Assembly: GCA_039638595.1 (NCBI GenBank)
Contig: JBDIWM010000009.1
Coordinates: forward strand, 1 to 51,093
DNA from: Atribacterota bacterium
Lineage (GTDB): Bacteria > Atribacterota > Atribacteria > Atribacterales > Caldatribacteriaceae
Direction: 5' to 3'
Length of the DNA stretch: 51,093 nt
In this document: positions 7,974 through 16,012 of the stretch, in pieces
Layout of the letters: every line of letters begins with the position of its first letter
How positions within the stretch are numbered: the stretch's first letter is position 1
Notes under the pieces: generated by a model
What the model saw: only the letters and a program-made list of their open reading frames with translations
Database searches by the model: none
What the model was told of the DNA's origin: nothing
Position numbers and translations under genes: made by a program

Positions 7974-8288
7974 ATGAAGATTTCTCATAATCAGGTGGAG
8001 AGCATTTTAAGGCTCTACGCCGATAGGATTCAAGGGAGTGGAAAAAAGAGGAAAAGCGCAATAGAGGAGGGAAAACAGGATACCGTTACGTTTTCCTCCC
8101 ATGTCGAAGAAATCAAGGAATTGTATGCGCGATACAATGAAATTCCAGAGGTGCGCGAGGAATTGGTAAAGAGTATCCAGGAGCGTTTAAGCCGGGGTGC
8201 GTATCAGATTGATGGCGAAGAGGTGGCCCGGAAGATGATTCAGAGGGAAATGGTGGACTTTTTAGTGAATAGGAGTGGATTTGATTGA
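7974..8288 (+). CDS. flgM: Anti-sigma-28 factor FlgM
   Basis: A 104-residue protein whose C-terminal half (R-ELVKSIQERLSRGAYQIDGEEVARKMIQ) carries the FlgM sigma-28-binding signature; the N-terminal part is basic and low in order. FlgM holds sigma-28 inactive until the hook is finished and FlgM is exported. A sigma-28 promoter lies directly upstream, giving feedback control. GAGGGGG precedes the ATG. The stop overlaps the flgN ATG by one base (TGATG). Confidence 0.88.
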   Translation: MKISHNQVESILRLYADRIQGSGKKRKSAIEEGKQDTVTFSSHVEEIKELYARYNEIPEVREELVKSIQERLSRGAYQIDGEEVARKMIQREMVDFLVNRSGFD

Positions 8289-8797
8289 TGGATGGGGAAA
8301 ATTTCCTTGCTTTCCTCTTGACTCTGTTGGAAAAGGAAACGCAATTCCAGAAGGAGATTTTGCGCTGTGCCTGGAAGAAAAGGCAGTGTTTACTCAAAAA
8401 CCGGATGGAGGAATTGAGCGAGCTTTTGGAACGGGAAGGAGAATTGGTGTTTCAGGCAAAAGAAGTTGAAAGGAAAATTGAAAGGCTCTGGAAAGAGAGA
8501 GCACCTCTTTTAGGGTTCAATTCCGAAAAACTGAATATTTCTGATCTGGCTACTCTGGTGGGAGGGGAAGAGGGAGAAAAGTTTTTGGCAGTACAACAAG
8601 AACTCAAAGAGGTTGTGATGGAACTCCAGAGGGTCAATCATGAAAATGCCATGATTATTCGGGATACGCTGAATTATATCGAAGTCATGTTTTCCATCAT
8701 TCTAAGGGAGTTTGATCGCAAAGAGCAGAGTTACGGTTGGTTTGGTACCGGGTTTGAGAATGGCCCCCGTGGTCTCATTATTAACGGGGTAGTGTAA
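8288..8797 (+). CDS. flgN: Flagellar export chaperone FlgN
   Basis: A 169-residue, almost wholly alpha-helical protein: three long amphipathic helices, LKNRMEELSELLEREGEL in the first half and VNHENAMIIRDTLNYIEVM near the C-terminus, as in FlgN. FlgN escorts the hook-filament junction proteins FlgK and FlgL to the export gate; both genes follow directly. ATG 8288 is chosen for the TGATG overlap with flgM. Sequence conservation in this family is low, so the call rests partly on position. Confidence 0.83.
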   Translation: MDGENFLAFLLTLLEKETQFQKEILRCAWKKRQCLLKNRMEELSELLEREGELVFQAKEVERKIERLWKERAPLLGFNSEKLNISDLATLVGGEEGEKFLAVQQELKEVVMELQRVNHENAMIIRDTLNYIEVMFSIILREFDRKEQSYGWFGTGFENGPRGLIINGVV

Positions 8798-8808
8798 GGA
8801 GGCCGAAA

Positions 8809-10209
8809 ATGAGTAGCGAGTTCTATGGTTTGGAAATCGCCAAGAAAACCCTGCAAGCACAGCAGCTGGCAATGAATATCTCTGGTCACAACATTGCCAA
8901 CTCGAATACTGTCGGATATACCCGGCAGGTTCCCAAGTTCGTTCAGCAAACTTCTTCTCCTATCGGTCTTTTTACGCTTCCATATATCAAGAATATCAGT
9001 AGTGGAGTCGTGTTGGAAGAAGTACAGCGTGTTCGGGATCGGTATCTTGACCTTCAGATTCGTCAGGAATCTCGGCGTGAGGCTTACTGGAGAACAATGG
9101 GTGAAGGGTTAGGGCAAATCGAGCTTATTTTTGGTGATCCGAGCGAAAGTGGTCTCTCGAACATCTTTGATGGATTCTGGAATACCTGGCAGGAGTTGGC
9201 TGCCGCTCCTGAGTCGTCCGCGGCTCGAGTTCTGGTTTCGGAAACAGCGAATCTTTTAGCGAAGGCTTTTAACGACACTTATGGCCGGTTAGAAAAACAG
9301 CAGTTGCAAGTAAACGAAGAGATTGCCATTAAGGTGGCAGAAGTGAATAATTATCTGCAGCAAATTTATGATCTCAATCATCAGATTGTTCGGCTCGGTG
9401 CAGGTGGGGGCAATACCAATGATTATCGTGACCAGCTCGATGTTTTGGTTGATAAGCTCTCCAAGGTCCTGAGTGTCCAGGTTAAGGATAATGATAATGG
9501 AACATATACGCTGATTTTGCAGGGTCAGATTTTGGCCAATAGCGAGACCAGAAGCGAACTCTTCTTGGGGACGGATCCGGTTACCGGCTTTTATACAGTG
9601 GGGCTTGGTGCTTCTGGGGAGACACTGAACCTTTTGTACCAGAATGGAGAGTTGAAGGCTCTTTTTGATTTGCGGGATGGGAGCTTAGAGGAATATAAGG
9701 GTTATCTGAATCAGTTAGCTATGGACCTGATGGATGCTGTGAACGGTTTGCACCAAACCGGTTATACTCTGGAAGAACCGCCGGTTCAAGGTAGTACCTT
9801 TTTCGTTGGTTCTGGAGCTTCTAATATGGCCGTGAATCCGGATATCCTGGTCGACGAGCGTAAGATTGCTGCTTCCTCAACGGGTGCTGTTGGTGACGGG
9901 AAGGTTGCTTTAGCCATTGCTGAACTGCGAGGAGAAAAAATCATTGATGGTGCTTCTGCAACCCCGGATGACTACTATCGAGGTTTTATGTCCCGTCTGG
10001 GGACGCAAAAAAGCGAAGTGAATCGCCTTGTCTCGAATCAGAAGCTTTTGGTGGAAGAGTTAGAAGCCCGTAAAGAATCGGTTTCAGGGGTTTCTCTGGA
10101 TGAGGAAATGACCAACCTCATCAAATATCAGCATACGTATGAGGCAGCTTCGTTTTTGGTGAATACGATTGATGGTATGCTGGAGACGTTGATTTCCTGG
10201 TTACGGTAG
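8809..10209 (+). CDS. flgK: Flagellar hook-associated protein 1 FlgK (HAP1)
   Basis: A 466-residue junction protein. The N-terminus has the axial signature NISGHNIANSNTVGYTRQ and the C-terminus has SLDEEMTNLIKYQHTYEAASFLVNTIDGMLETLI, both diagnostic of FlgK. FlgK and FlgL join the hook to the filament and are exported with FlgN. The gene follows flgN by 11 bases with AAGGAGG before its ATG, and abuts flgL. Confidence 0.95.
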   Translation: MSSEFYGLEIAKKTLQAQQLAMNISGHNIANSNTVGYTRQVPKFVQQTSSPIGLFTLPYIKNISSGVVLEEVQRVRDRYLDLQIRQESRREAYWRTMGEGLGQIELIFGDPSESGLSNIFDGFWNTWQELAAAPESSAARVLVSETANLLAKAFNDTYGRLEKQQLQVNEEIAIKVAEVNNYLQQIYDLNHQIVRLGAGGGNTNDYRDQLDVLVDKLSKVLSVQVKDNDNGTYTLILQGQILANSETRSELFLGTDPVTGFYTVGLGASGETLNLLYQNGELKALFDLRDGSLEEYKGYLNQLAMDLMDAVNGLHQTGYTLEEPPVQGSTFFVGSGASNMAVNPDILVDERKIAASSTGAVGDGKVALAIAELRGEKIIDGASATPDDYYRGFMSRLGTQKSEVNRLVSNQKLLVEELEARKESVSGVSLDEEMTNLIKYQHTYEAASFLVNTIDGMLETLISWLR

Positions 10210-10218
10210 GTGGTGGAG

Positions 10219-11397
10219 ATGCGAGTTACGCAGCGAATGATGACTGATCGAGTGATGCGGAATCTCCATAGTATTACTTCTCGGCTTTTGGAGATCCAGG
10301 ATCAGCTTTCTTCTGGGAAAACCCTGCGCCGTCCTTCTGACGATCCGGTGCGCTTCAATCGGGTGTTGAATTTACGCACTTCTTTGAATAAACTTGAACA
10401 GTACTATGCGAATGTTGCGGGTGCCGTTGACTGGTTGAACCTCATGGATTCCAGTTTGGGGCAGACGGTTGATGTACTGCAGAAAGTGCGTACTTTTGCT
10501 ATTGCAGGAGCGAATGGAACGCTAACCCCTGAAGATCAGTCTGTCATTGCGGAAGCGGTGGAAGAAGCTTTGAAGGAGCTTCTCCAAATTGCCAATACTC
10601 ATTCTGGAGATAAGTACCTCTTTTCCGGTACCCAGACCTTGACCCCTCCTTTCGCCATTACTGGTGGTACGGTGAAATACTGGGGTGACGGTGCTTCGAT
10701 GGTTCGAGCCATAGATGAAAAAACGGTCATGGAGATTAGTTTCCCAGGGGATCAAATTTTCTTCCGTGGTTTTGAGGTATGGAGTACAAATCCCATTACT
10801 TTGAACAATGGGGATAGCTTCTCGATTAATGGGGTTACGATTACCATCGATGGTTCTATCGGAAGTGTTCAGGACCTGGTAAATCGAATTAATAACGATG
10901 TTACCCTCAAGCAGTCAGTGTATGCATATTTCGACGGTTCTCGTCTCTTTTTGCGTTCCCGTTCAGATGCTTCCTTCACCCTTTCTGATGTTTCGGGCAC
11001 TCCTTTGCAGGATTGGGGAATTTTGGATGCTGGTGGCGTGATCATCAATTCGCGGGAGGCAGGAGGGGTGTTCAGGGTGGTTCAAGAGCTTATTGCTGAC
11101 CTTCGTTCTGGGAACCAGGAAAAGATTTCTGGTGAGGACATCGCTAATCTGGATGCGGTGATTGACCAAGTACTCAAAATTCGTTCTCAAGCTGGGGCGA
11201 AAACCAATAGATTGGAGAATGCTTTGAGTCGGTTTGACGATTTTAAACTGAGTTTTAAGGAGCTTCTTTCCAAAAACGAGGACATCGATCTTGCGGAAGT
11301 GGTGATGTATCTTCAGGAACAAAAAAGCGTGTATGAAACTGCTTTGGCTGCTGCTGCTCAGGTGATTCAACCGACCCTTTTACAATTTCTTCGTTGA
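10219..11397 (+). CDS. flgL: Flagellar hook-associated protein 3 FlgL (HAP3)
   Basis: A 392-residue protein with a flagellin-like N-terminal D0/D1 region (RVTQRMMTDRVMRNL, SSGKTLRRPSDDP) and a C-terminal helix (ALAAAAQVIQPTLLQFLR). The middle has a variable beta domain with an FSGT-type motif. It forms the second junction layer under the filament. I start at ATG 10219 because AGGTGGT (10208-10214) sits five bases upstream; the GTG at 10210 directly follows the flgK stop. It is followed by fliW after 13 bases. Confidence 0.93.
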   Translation: MRVTQRMMTDRVMRNLHSITSRLLEIQDQLSSGKTLRRPSDDPVRFNRVLNLRTSLNKLEQYYANVAGAVDWLNLMDSSLGQTVDVLQKVRTFAIAGANGTLTPEDQSVIAEAVEEALKELLQIANTHSGDKYLFSGTQTLTPPFAITGGTVKYWGDGASMVRAIDEKTVMEISFPGDQIFFRGFEVWSTNPITLNNGDSFSINGVTITIDGSIGSVQDLVNRINNDVTLKQSVYAYFDGSRLFLRSRSDASFTLSDVSGTPLQDWGILDAGGVIINSREAGGVFRVVQELIADLRSGNQEKISGEDIANLDAVIDQVLKIRSQAGAKTNRLENALSRFDDFKLSFKELLSKNEDIDLAEVVMYLQEQKSVYETALAAAAQVIQPTLLQFLR

Positions 11398-11410
11398 GGA
11401 GAAGACGCCA

Positions 11411-11839
11411 TTGAAGGTACGGACCAGGTATTTTGGGGAAATAGAAGTGGGGGAAAACGAGGTCATCCTTTTCCCGTGGGGTATTCCTGGTTTTGAACAT
11501 CTCAAGAGATTTCTCCTTTTGGAAGAGAAGGCTTTTTTCTGGTTGCAAAGTGTGGATGAAGAAGCGGTGGTTTTTGCTGTATGCGATCCATTTCTCTATT
11601 TTCCAGGATATGAAGTGGAAATCCCTTCGGTGGAGTGCGATGTTCTGGGTCTCTCTAAGGAGAGTGATGTAGTGGTTTTGGCTATTATGAATTTTAAATC
11701 TTCCCGGGAAATCGGGGTGAACCTTCTGGCTCCAATTGTGATAAACTGTAAGTTGAGAATGGGAAAGCAGATTATCTTGGAGGATACCAAGTATGAGTTG
11801 TGTCACCTGCTCACTCTGGAGAAAACCGCCACCAGATGA
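11411..11839 (+). CDS. fliW: Flagellar assembly factor FliW
   Basis: A 142-residue protein with the FliW pattern: TRYFGEIEV, LFPWGIPGFEHLKRF, and NLLAPIVINCKLRMGKQIIL near the C-terminus. In Bacillus, FliW binds CsrA and frees flagellin mRNA from repression; excess flagellin titrates FliW. The neighbouring csrA (13 bases downstream) makes the same switch likely here. The start is TTG 11411, nine bases after GAGGAG. Flagellin itself is outside the window. Confidence 0.93.
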   Translation: MKVRTRYFGEIEVGENEVILFPWGIPGFEHLKRFLLLEEKAFFWLQSVDEEAVVFAVCDPFLYFPGYEVEIPSVECDVLGLSKESDVVVLAIMNFKSSREIGVNLLAPIVINCKLRMGKQIILEDTKYELCHLLTLEKTATR

Positions 11840-11852
11840 GGAAGGCTGATCG

Positions 11853-12098
11853 ATGCTCGTCATCACGAGGAGAATCAACCAGAGTATTCGTATTGGGGAT
11901 AAAATCGAGATAAAAATTGTCGGCATTGACAAAGGAAAAGTCAAAGTGGGGATTTCTGCCCCTTTAGATATTCCCATCTATCGTGAAGAGCTGTATCAAT
12001 CTCTGGTTGAAGGGAATCGGGGTTCGGTTTTTGCTTCGCAAGACATGGTTTTTTCCCTCCGGAAAGTTTTGATACCGACTTCTTCTTCCGAGAAATAA
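11853..12098 (+). CDS. csrA: Carbon storage regulator CsrA
   Basis: An 81-residue RNA-binding protein. MLVITRRINQSIRIGDKIEIKIVGI, then KVKVGISAPLDIPIYREELY, is the classic CsrA sequence with the conserved RNA-contacting edge strands. CsrA homodimers bind GGA motifs in mRNA leaders and block translation; FliW, encoded just upstream, is its expected antagonist. The C-terminus (GSVFASQDMVFSLRKVL) is longer than in E. coli CsrA (61 residues), as in Firmicutes and Thermotogota. Confidence 0.95.
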   Translation: MLVITRRINQSIRIGDKIEIKIVGIDKGKVKVGISAPLDIPIYREELYQSLVEGNRGSVFASQDMVFSLRKVLIPTSSSEK

Positions 12099-12150
12099 AA
12101 TCCTTGCTCTTTTGTTATGCACTGGAAAGAAAGAGATGGGAGGATGAAAT

Positions 12151-12918
12151 ATGCAAGCGACGAAGCGTTTTGTACTTATTGCGGTAATGGTAGTTATGAT
12201 TTTTGTCTGGACTTTGATGGGGGAGGCCAAAGAAGCTCCTCTTTTTGGGTTACAAGGTCTTGATGGGAAAGAGTACTCCCTGGAAGGTTTTCGGGGTCAT
12301 CCTGTGGTGTTGGCTTTCTTCCATGTTAACTGTCCATACTGTGGTCAGACCCTGGTCCTTTTAGAAAAACTCTATCAGGAGTATCGTGATAAGGCTTTTC
12401 TTTCGGTTTTGGCTATCGATATGGGGGATACCAGAGAAGAAGTAGAACGACTCATTCGCAAAATTGGGGTGAGCTTTCCAGTGCTTCTTGATACCGATGT
12501 GCTGGTTTCGGCGGCATATAATGTGATGTATGTTCCGACTGTATTTTTTGTGGACCCTCAGGGGAATCTGGTAGACGGATTTATCGGGGCACAGAAGGAA
12601 ACGGTGGTGAGAAACAAGCTGGATAGAATTCTCTGGTTCCGGGGACTCAAAGCTGCAGAAATCAGGAACCTCATTTCCCTCACCGAAAAGGTTATGGTGC
12701 TTGATGTAAGAAACAATGCCACCAATCCCTTTTCACAAGGGGGAAACGTCGAATACAAAGTCATCCGGGATTTGACAGAGGAATTACCGCGCCTCAACCC
12801 CCAGGATGTATATGTTTTGCTGGTTTCTTCTAATCAGGAAGGAATAGAGTGGGGGCTGAAGATGGCTCAGGCCGGTTTTACCAGAGTTTATTATCAGATG
12901 GTCGATGCCTCCCTTTAG
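12151..12918 (+). CDS. TlpA-type thioredoxin fused to a cysteine-less rhodanese-like domain
   Basis: A 255-residue secreted or membrane-anchored protein: hydrophobic N-terminal segment (about 6-24), then a thioredoxin/TlpA domain with redox motif CPYC at residues 61-64, preceding YVPTVFFVDPQG with the cis-Pro. From about residue 170 a rhodanese-like fold follows (VMVLDVRNN ... DVYVLLVSSN ... MAQAGFTRVYY). The active-site Cys normally found after the central strand is replaced by Ser, so sulfur transfer is unlikely. It probably reduces or isomerises envelope disulfides. GGGAGGATGA precedes the ATG. It overlaps lptC by 14 bases. Confidence 0.82.
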   Translation: MQATKRFVLIAVMVVMIFVWTLMGEAKEAPLFGLQGLDGKEYSLEGFRGHPVVLAFFHVNCPYCGQTLVLLEKLYQEYRDKAFLSVLAIDMGDTREEVERLIRKIGVSFPVLLDTDVLVSAAYNVMYVPTVFFVDPQGNLVDGFIGAQKETVVRNKLDRILWFRGLKAAEIRNLISLTEKVMVLDVRNNATNPFSQGGNVEYKVIRDLTEELPRLNPQDVYVLLVSSNQEGIEWGLKMAQAGFTRVYYQMVDASL

Positions 12919-13471
12919 GTTCGAAAAAAATCTGGTGTTGCTTTTTGCTCTTTCCCTATCTCTGTTGATTGTTTCGGTGGTTCGTTTCTGGGTTTTGGAA
13001 GGACGTTTCGTTTTTCCTCCTTCATTTTCCTTGGGTGAGTCGCCCTTGCGATTTATGGTTCGGTTAGAAGAAGCAAAAGTCAGCAGGGTTGGAGAAAAGG
13101 GGAAGGAATGGGAGTTCTGGGCTAATACAATTGAACAGAGTGATGATCGGATTACTCTGACCCAGGTGGGAGGTATCGTATTCCAAGATAAAAATCCCCT
13201 GTACCGTTTGAATGCTGTAAAAGGACTGGTGTCGCTTTCTGCTGGTGATGCCACGTTGTGGGAAGTGGAACTGTACGAGGAAAGGGGAGATACGATAATT
13301 CGGGGCGAAAAACTTTTGTTCGTGAGTCAGAGGAAGGAGTTCGTCGTATACCAGGTGGATATGAAAAGTTCGAACATGGAGGCGCATTGCGGAAAATTGG
13401 TTTATAATGTAGCTCAGGGAAGAATGACTTGGGAAGAAAATGTGGAGATTCGTATCGGGCTATCGAAATGA
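12905..13471 (+). CDS. lptC: LPS export periplasmic protein LptC
   Basis: A 188-residue bitopic protein with one N-terminal membrane helix (about 8-29) and a beta-jellyroll: WEFWANTIEQSDD, VGGIVFQDKNPLYRLNAVKGLVS, then GDTIIRGEKL. LptC lies between the LptBFG transporter and the LptA bridge. Sequence identity within LptC is low, so the call leans on position: it overlaps lptA by four bases (ATGA), followed by lptB and an lptF/G permease. Confidence 0.8.
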   Translation: MPPFRFEKNLVLLFALSLSLLIVSVVRFWVLEGRFVFPPSFSLGESPLRFMVRLEEAKVSRVGEKGKEWEFWANTIEQSDDRITLTQVGGIVFQDKNPLYRLNAVKGLVSLSAGDATLWEVELYEERGDTIIRGEKLLFVSQRKEFVVYQVDMKSSNMEAHCGKLVYNVAQGRMTWEENVEIRIGLSK

Positions 13472-14163
13472 AAAAATGGTTTTTTTTCTTGGTGATTGTG
13501 AGTTACGCATTGTGGTGTGTTTCTGGAGGGCTTGCTGAGGAAAAAAGCCAGAGCCCTGCAGTGGTGATTCGTACCCCGTCAGCTGAGTACGATGAAAAGA
13601 GTGGGAAAATTACTGCTCAGAACTCAATCGTGGAGTGGCAGGGGATAAAGGTCACCTGCCCTTTTATTGAAGTTGATACAAAAACTCAAGAGGTGCGCAG
13701 CAGTGGGGACATTGGTATTACCTGGGAAGACTTTAATGCCAAAGCACAAAGTCTTTTCTATCGGCGTGCAGATAATGTGCTTACTATGGATAACGTATCC
13801 GGGGGTAATGCAGAACTCAAGTTCACGGCTCAAAAAATGAATCTCGATTTTGTGCGGGGGGTGATTCGATTTTCCGAGGCTCCTTCTTTTCAGACCAAAG
13901 ACGTGGTTTTACGGGCTCAAGAAGTGGAGTACTCCCTAAAAGGAAAGGCCTGGTGGGCGAAGAAAGTGAACTTAGAAAGAGGGGATTGGAGAGGCCAGGC
14001 GCAGAAGGCTCACTATTCCCCTCTGGAGCAGTACGTACTTCTGGAGGGGAAGGCAGAGGTTTTTAAAGGTGAAAATGTTTTGCGGGGAGAACGCATTCGT
14101 CTTGATCTGAATACCGGTCAAGTTCGGATTGAGGGAGACGTGGAGATCAACATCCTTCCGTGA
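13468..14163 (+). CDS. lptA: LPS transport bridge protein LptA (OstA-like)
   Basis: A 231-residue periplasmic protein with a signal peptide (about 1-24, ending GGLAEE) and an OstA/LptA jellyroll. Repeats of the form PSAEYDEKSGKITAQNSIVEWQG, ADNVLTMDNVSGG and VLLEGKAEVFKGENVLRGERI are characteristic. LptA monomers stack into the bridge that carries LPS across the periplasm. I start at ATG 13468 overlapping the lptC stop; the upstream ATG at 13429 lacks a signal peptide. Confidence 0.87.
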   Translation: MKKWFFFLVIVSYALWCVSGGLAEEKSQSPAVVIRTPSAEYDEKSGKITAQNSIVEWQGIKVTCPFIEVDTKTQEVRSSGDIGITWEDFNAKAQSLFYRRADNVLTMDNVSGGNAELKFTAQKMNLDFVRGVIRFSEAPSFQTKDVVLRAQEVEYSLKGKAWWAKKVNLERGDWRGQAQKAHYSPLEQYVLLEGKAEVFKGENVLRGERIRLDLNTGQVRIEGDVEINILP

Positions 14164-14178
14164 GAAAGAGGTACGGGT

Positions 14179-14916
14179 TTGACGAAGAACAATTGGCAGG
14201 AGCTACGCGGAGACCATCTTACCAAAGAATACGATAAAAGGAAAGTCGTCAACGAAGTTACTGTTATGGTCCGCCGGGGTGAGATTGTGGGATTGTTGGG
14301 ACCGAATGGGGCTGGGAAAACCACCACGTTTTACATGTTCGTTGGTTTGGTGCAACCCACCGGTGGAAGGGTTTTTCTTGACGCTGTGGAGTTAACGCGT
14401 CTCCCCATGTACGTGAGAGCCAGAATGGGTTTAGGATACCTTCCCCAGGAACCATCGGTTTTTCGGCGGCTTTCAGTGAAGGACAATCTGGATTTGATTC
14501 TGGAAATGCAGGGTCTTGATAGGATGGCAGTGAGAAGAAGAAGGGAAGAACTACTGGAGGAGTTCGGCATTGCCCGGTTATCGAATTCGCTGGCCAGTTC
14601 ACTCTCTGGGGGGGAACGCCGACGTTTGGAAATTGCTCGGGCCCTGGCTTCCTCTCCCTCGTTTCTCTTGCTTGATGAACCTTTTACCGGTATCGATCCC
14701 ATCGCGGTAGAGGAAATTCAGGGGATTGTACGGTATTTGGCCCAGAAGGGTATTGGGGTTTTGATTACCGACCATGCTGTGCGGGAGACACTGGCGATCA
14801 CAGATAGGGCATATATTATATTTGAAGGGAAGATTCTGGTCTCCGGAACCCCTCAGGAAATTGTGCAATCTGAACTGAGTCGAAAATATTACCTGGGGGA
14901 GCGTTTCAACCTCTAA
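14179..14916 (+). CDS. lptB: LPS export ABC transporter ATPase LptB
   Basis: A 245-residue ATPase with Walker A GPNGAGKTT (41-49), Q-loop region YLPQEPSVFRRLSV typical of LptB, signature LSGGERRR (about 142), Walker B FLLLDEPF and the DHAVRET switch histidine region. It powers LPS extraction from the inner membrane with LptF/G. Start is TTG 14179 with AGAGGT upstream. It ends one base before the permease gene. Confidence 0.95.
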   Translation: MTKNNWQELRGDHLTKEYDKRKVVNEVTVMVRRGEIVGLLGPNGAGKTTTFYMFVGLVQPTGGRVFLDAVELTRLPMYVRARMGLGYLPQEPSVFRRLSVKDNLDLILEMQGLDRMAVRRRREELLEEFGIARLSNSLASSLSGGERRRLEIARALASSPSFLLLDEPFTGIDPIAVEEIQGIVRYLAQKGIGVLITDHAVRETLAITDRAYIIFEGKILVSGTPQEIVQSELSRKYYLGERFNL

Positions 14917-14917
14917 T

Positions 14918-16003
14918 ATGGTGATTCTGGATCGCTACATCGTGAAACAGGTGAGTTTCCATTTTCTGTCTGGTGTTGCTCTGTTTGTGGCTCTTTTAAG
15001 CGCTGGAGATTTGTTGTTTCGTCTGGCCAAAATGTGGTTACAGCAAGGGATTACTGGATGGAGGGTCATCATGATTTTCTTTTATAGTCTTCCTTCGTTT
15101 CTGGTGTACGTCTTTCCTATGGCGGTGCTCTTGGCGATTCTTCTCACTGTCGGGAGGATGTCTGGAGACAGCGAGTTGGTGGCGTTGCGGGCGGGGGGAA
15201 TCAGTCTGTGGCGATTCACCATGCCTTTCCTCCTTTTTGCCATCTGGGTCTGCATCGGAACAATTTTGCTCCAAGAGGGGATTTTGCCCTATACTGCTCT
15301 TAAGCTGAAGGACATGTGGAAAGAAAGTTCTGTTGCGAACTGGCTCATTCAGGAAAATACTTTTTTTCGTGACTTGACTGAGGGTGGTGTGGAGAGGATT
15401 TTCTACGTGCGTAACGTCAATGTGGAAGAAGCACTCCTTGAGGGAGTAGTCGTCCAGGAATACAATCGAGGGATTTTGCAACGAATCATTAACGCGGATC
15501 GAGCGTTAAACCGGGAAGGAAAATGGATTTTTGAAAAAGGTGTGGCGTATGAAGTGAACGATAAAGGAGAGGTAGAGCGCGTGGTTCGCTTTACACGGGA
15601 GGAAGTAAAGACCGAAGAGGACATTCAGGAGGTGCTCAAAACACAGAAGAAACCTCAGGAAATGAGTTTTGTGGAATTGAGGGATTATATTGCAAAAGAG
15701 AAGGAGCGAGGACAACGGACTGAGCGCCTGGAGGTTATTCTCTGGCAGAAAACCGCAATTCCTTTTGCTTGTCTTGTTTTTGTCCTTTTGGGGACTTCGC
15801 TGGGCATTGTTTCTCCTCGAGCGGGGAGAGCTCTGGGAATTGGTTTAAGTGTTCTAGTGGTTTTTGGATACTATGTCCTGTTTTCTGTGGCGAGCACTCT
15901 GGCTGAAGGAGGAGTCTTCTCTCCTATTCTGGGAACCTGGTTCAGTAACCTGGTGGGATTAGCAGCGGGAGGGACAATACTCTGGTGGAGAGAGAGGAAA
16001 TGA
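14918..16003 (+). CDS. LPS export permease, LptF/LptG family
   Basis: A 361-residue YjgP/YjgQ-type protein: MVILDRYIVKQVSFHFLSG start, three N-terminal membrane helices (about 12-35, 48-78, 96-120), a periplasmic jellyroll (about 135-265), then three C-terminal helices beginning WQKTAIPFACLVFVLLGTSLG. This is the canonical LptF/G layout. Only one such gene is in the operon, whereas E. coli has both lptF and lptG; the partner may be elsewhere or the transporter may be a homodimer. No strong ribosome site is visible, so translation is probably coupled to lptB (TAATATG). Confidence 0.92.
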   Translation: MVILDRYIVKQVSFHFLSGVALFVALLSAGDLLFRLAKMWLQQGITGWRVIMIFFYSLPSFLVYVFPMAVLLAILLTVGRMSGDSELVALRAGGISLWRFTMPFLLFAIWVCIGTILLQEGILPYTALKLKDMWKESSVANWLIQENTFFRDLTEGGVERIFYVRNVNVEEALLEGVVVQEYNRGILQRIINADRALNREGKWIFEKGVAYEVNDKGEVERVVRFTREEVKTEEDIQEVLKTQKKPQEMSFVELRDYIAKEKERGQRTERLEVILWQKTAIPFACLVFVLLGTSLGIVSPRAGRALGIGLSVLVVFGYYVLFSVASTLAEGGVFSPILGTWFSNLVGLAAGGTILWWRERK

Positions 16004-16012
16004 GGGATCAGG

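Noticed and set aside
11255-11977. Minus-strand frame of 240 codons opposite flgL, fliW and csrA
   Set aside because: It is a shadow of three well-supported genes on the other strand, without start signals or recognisable domains.
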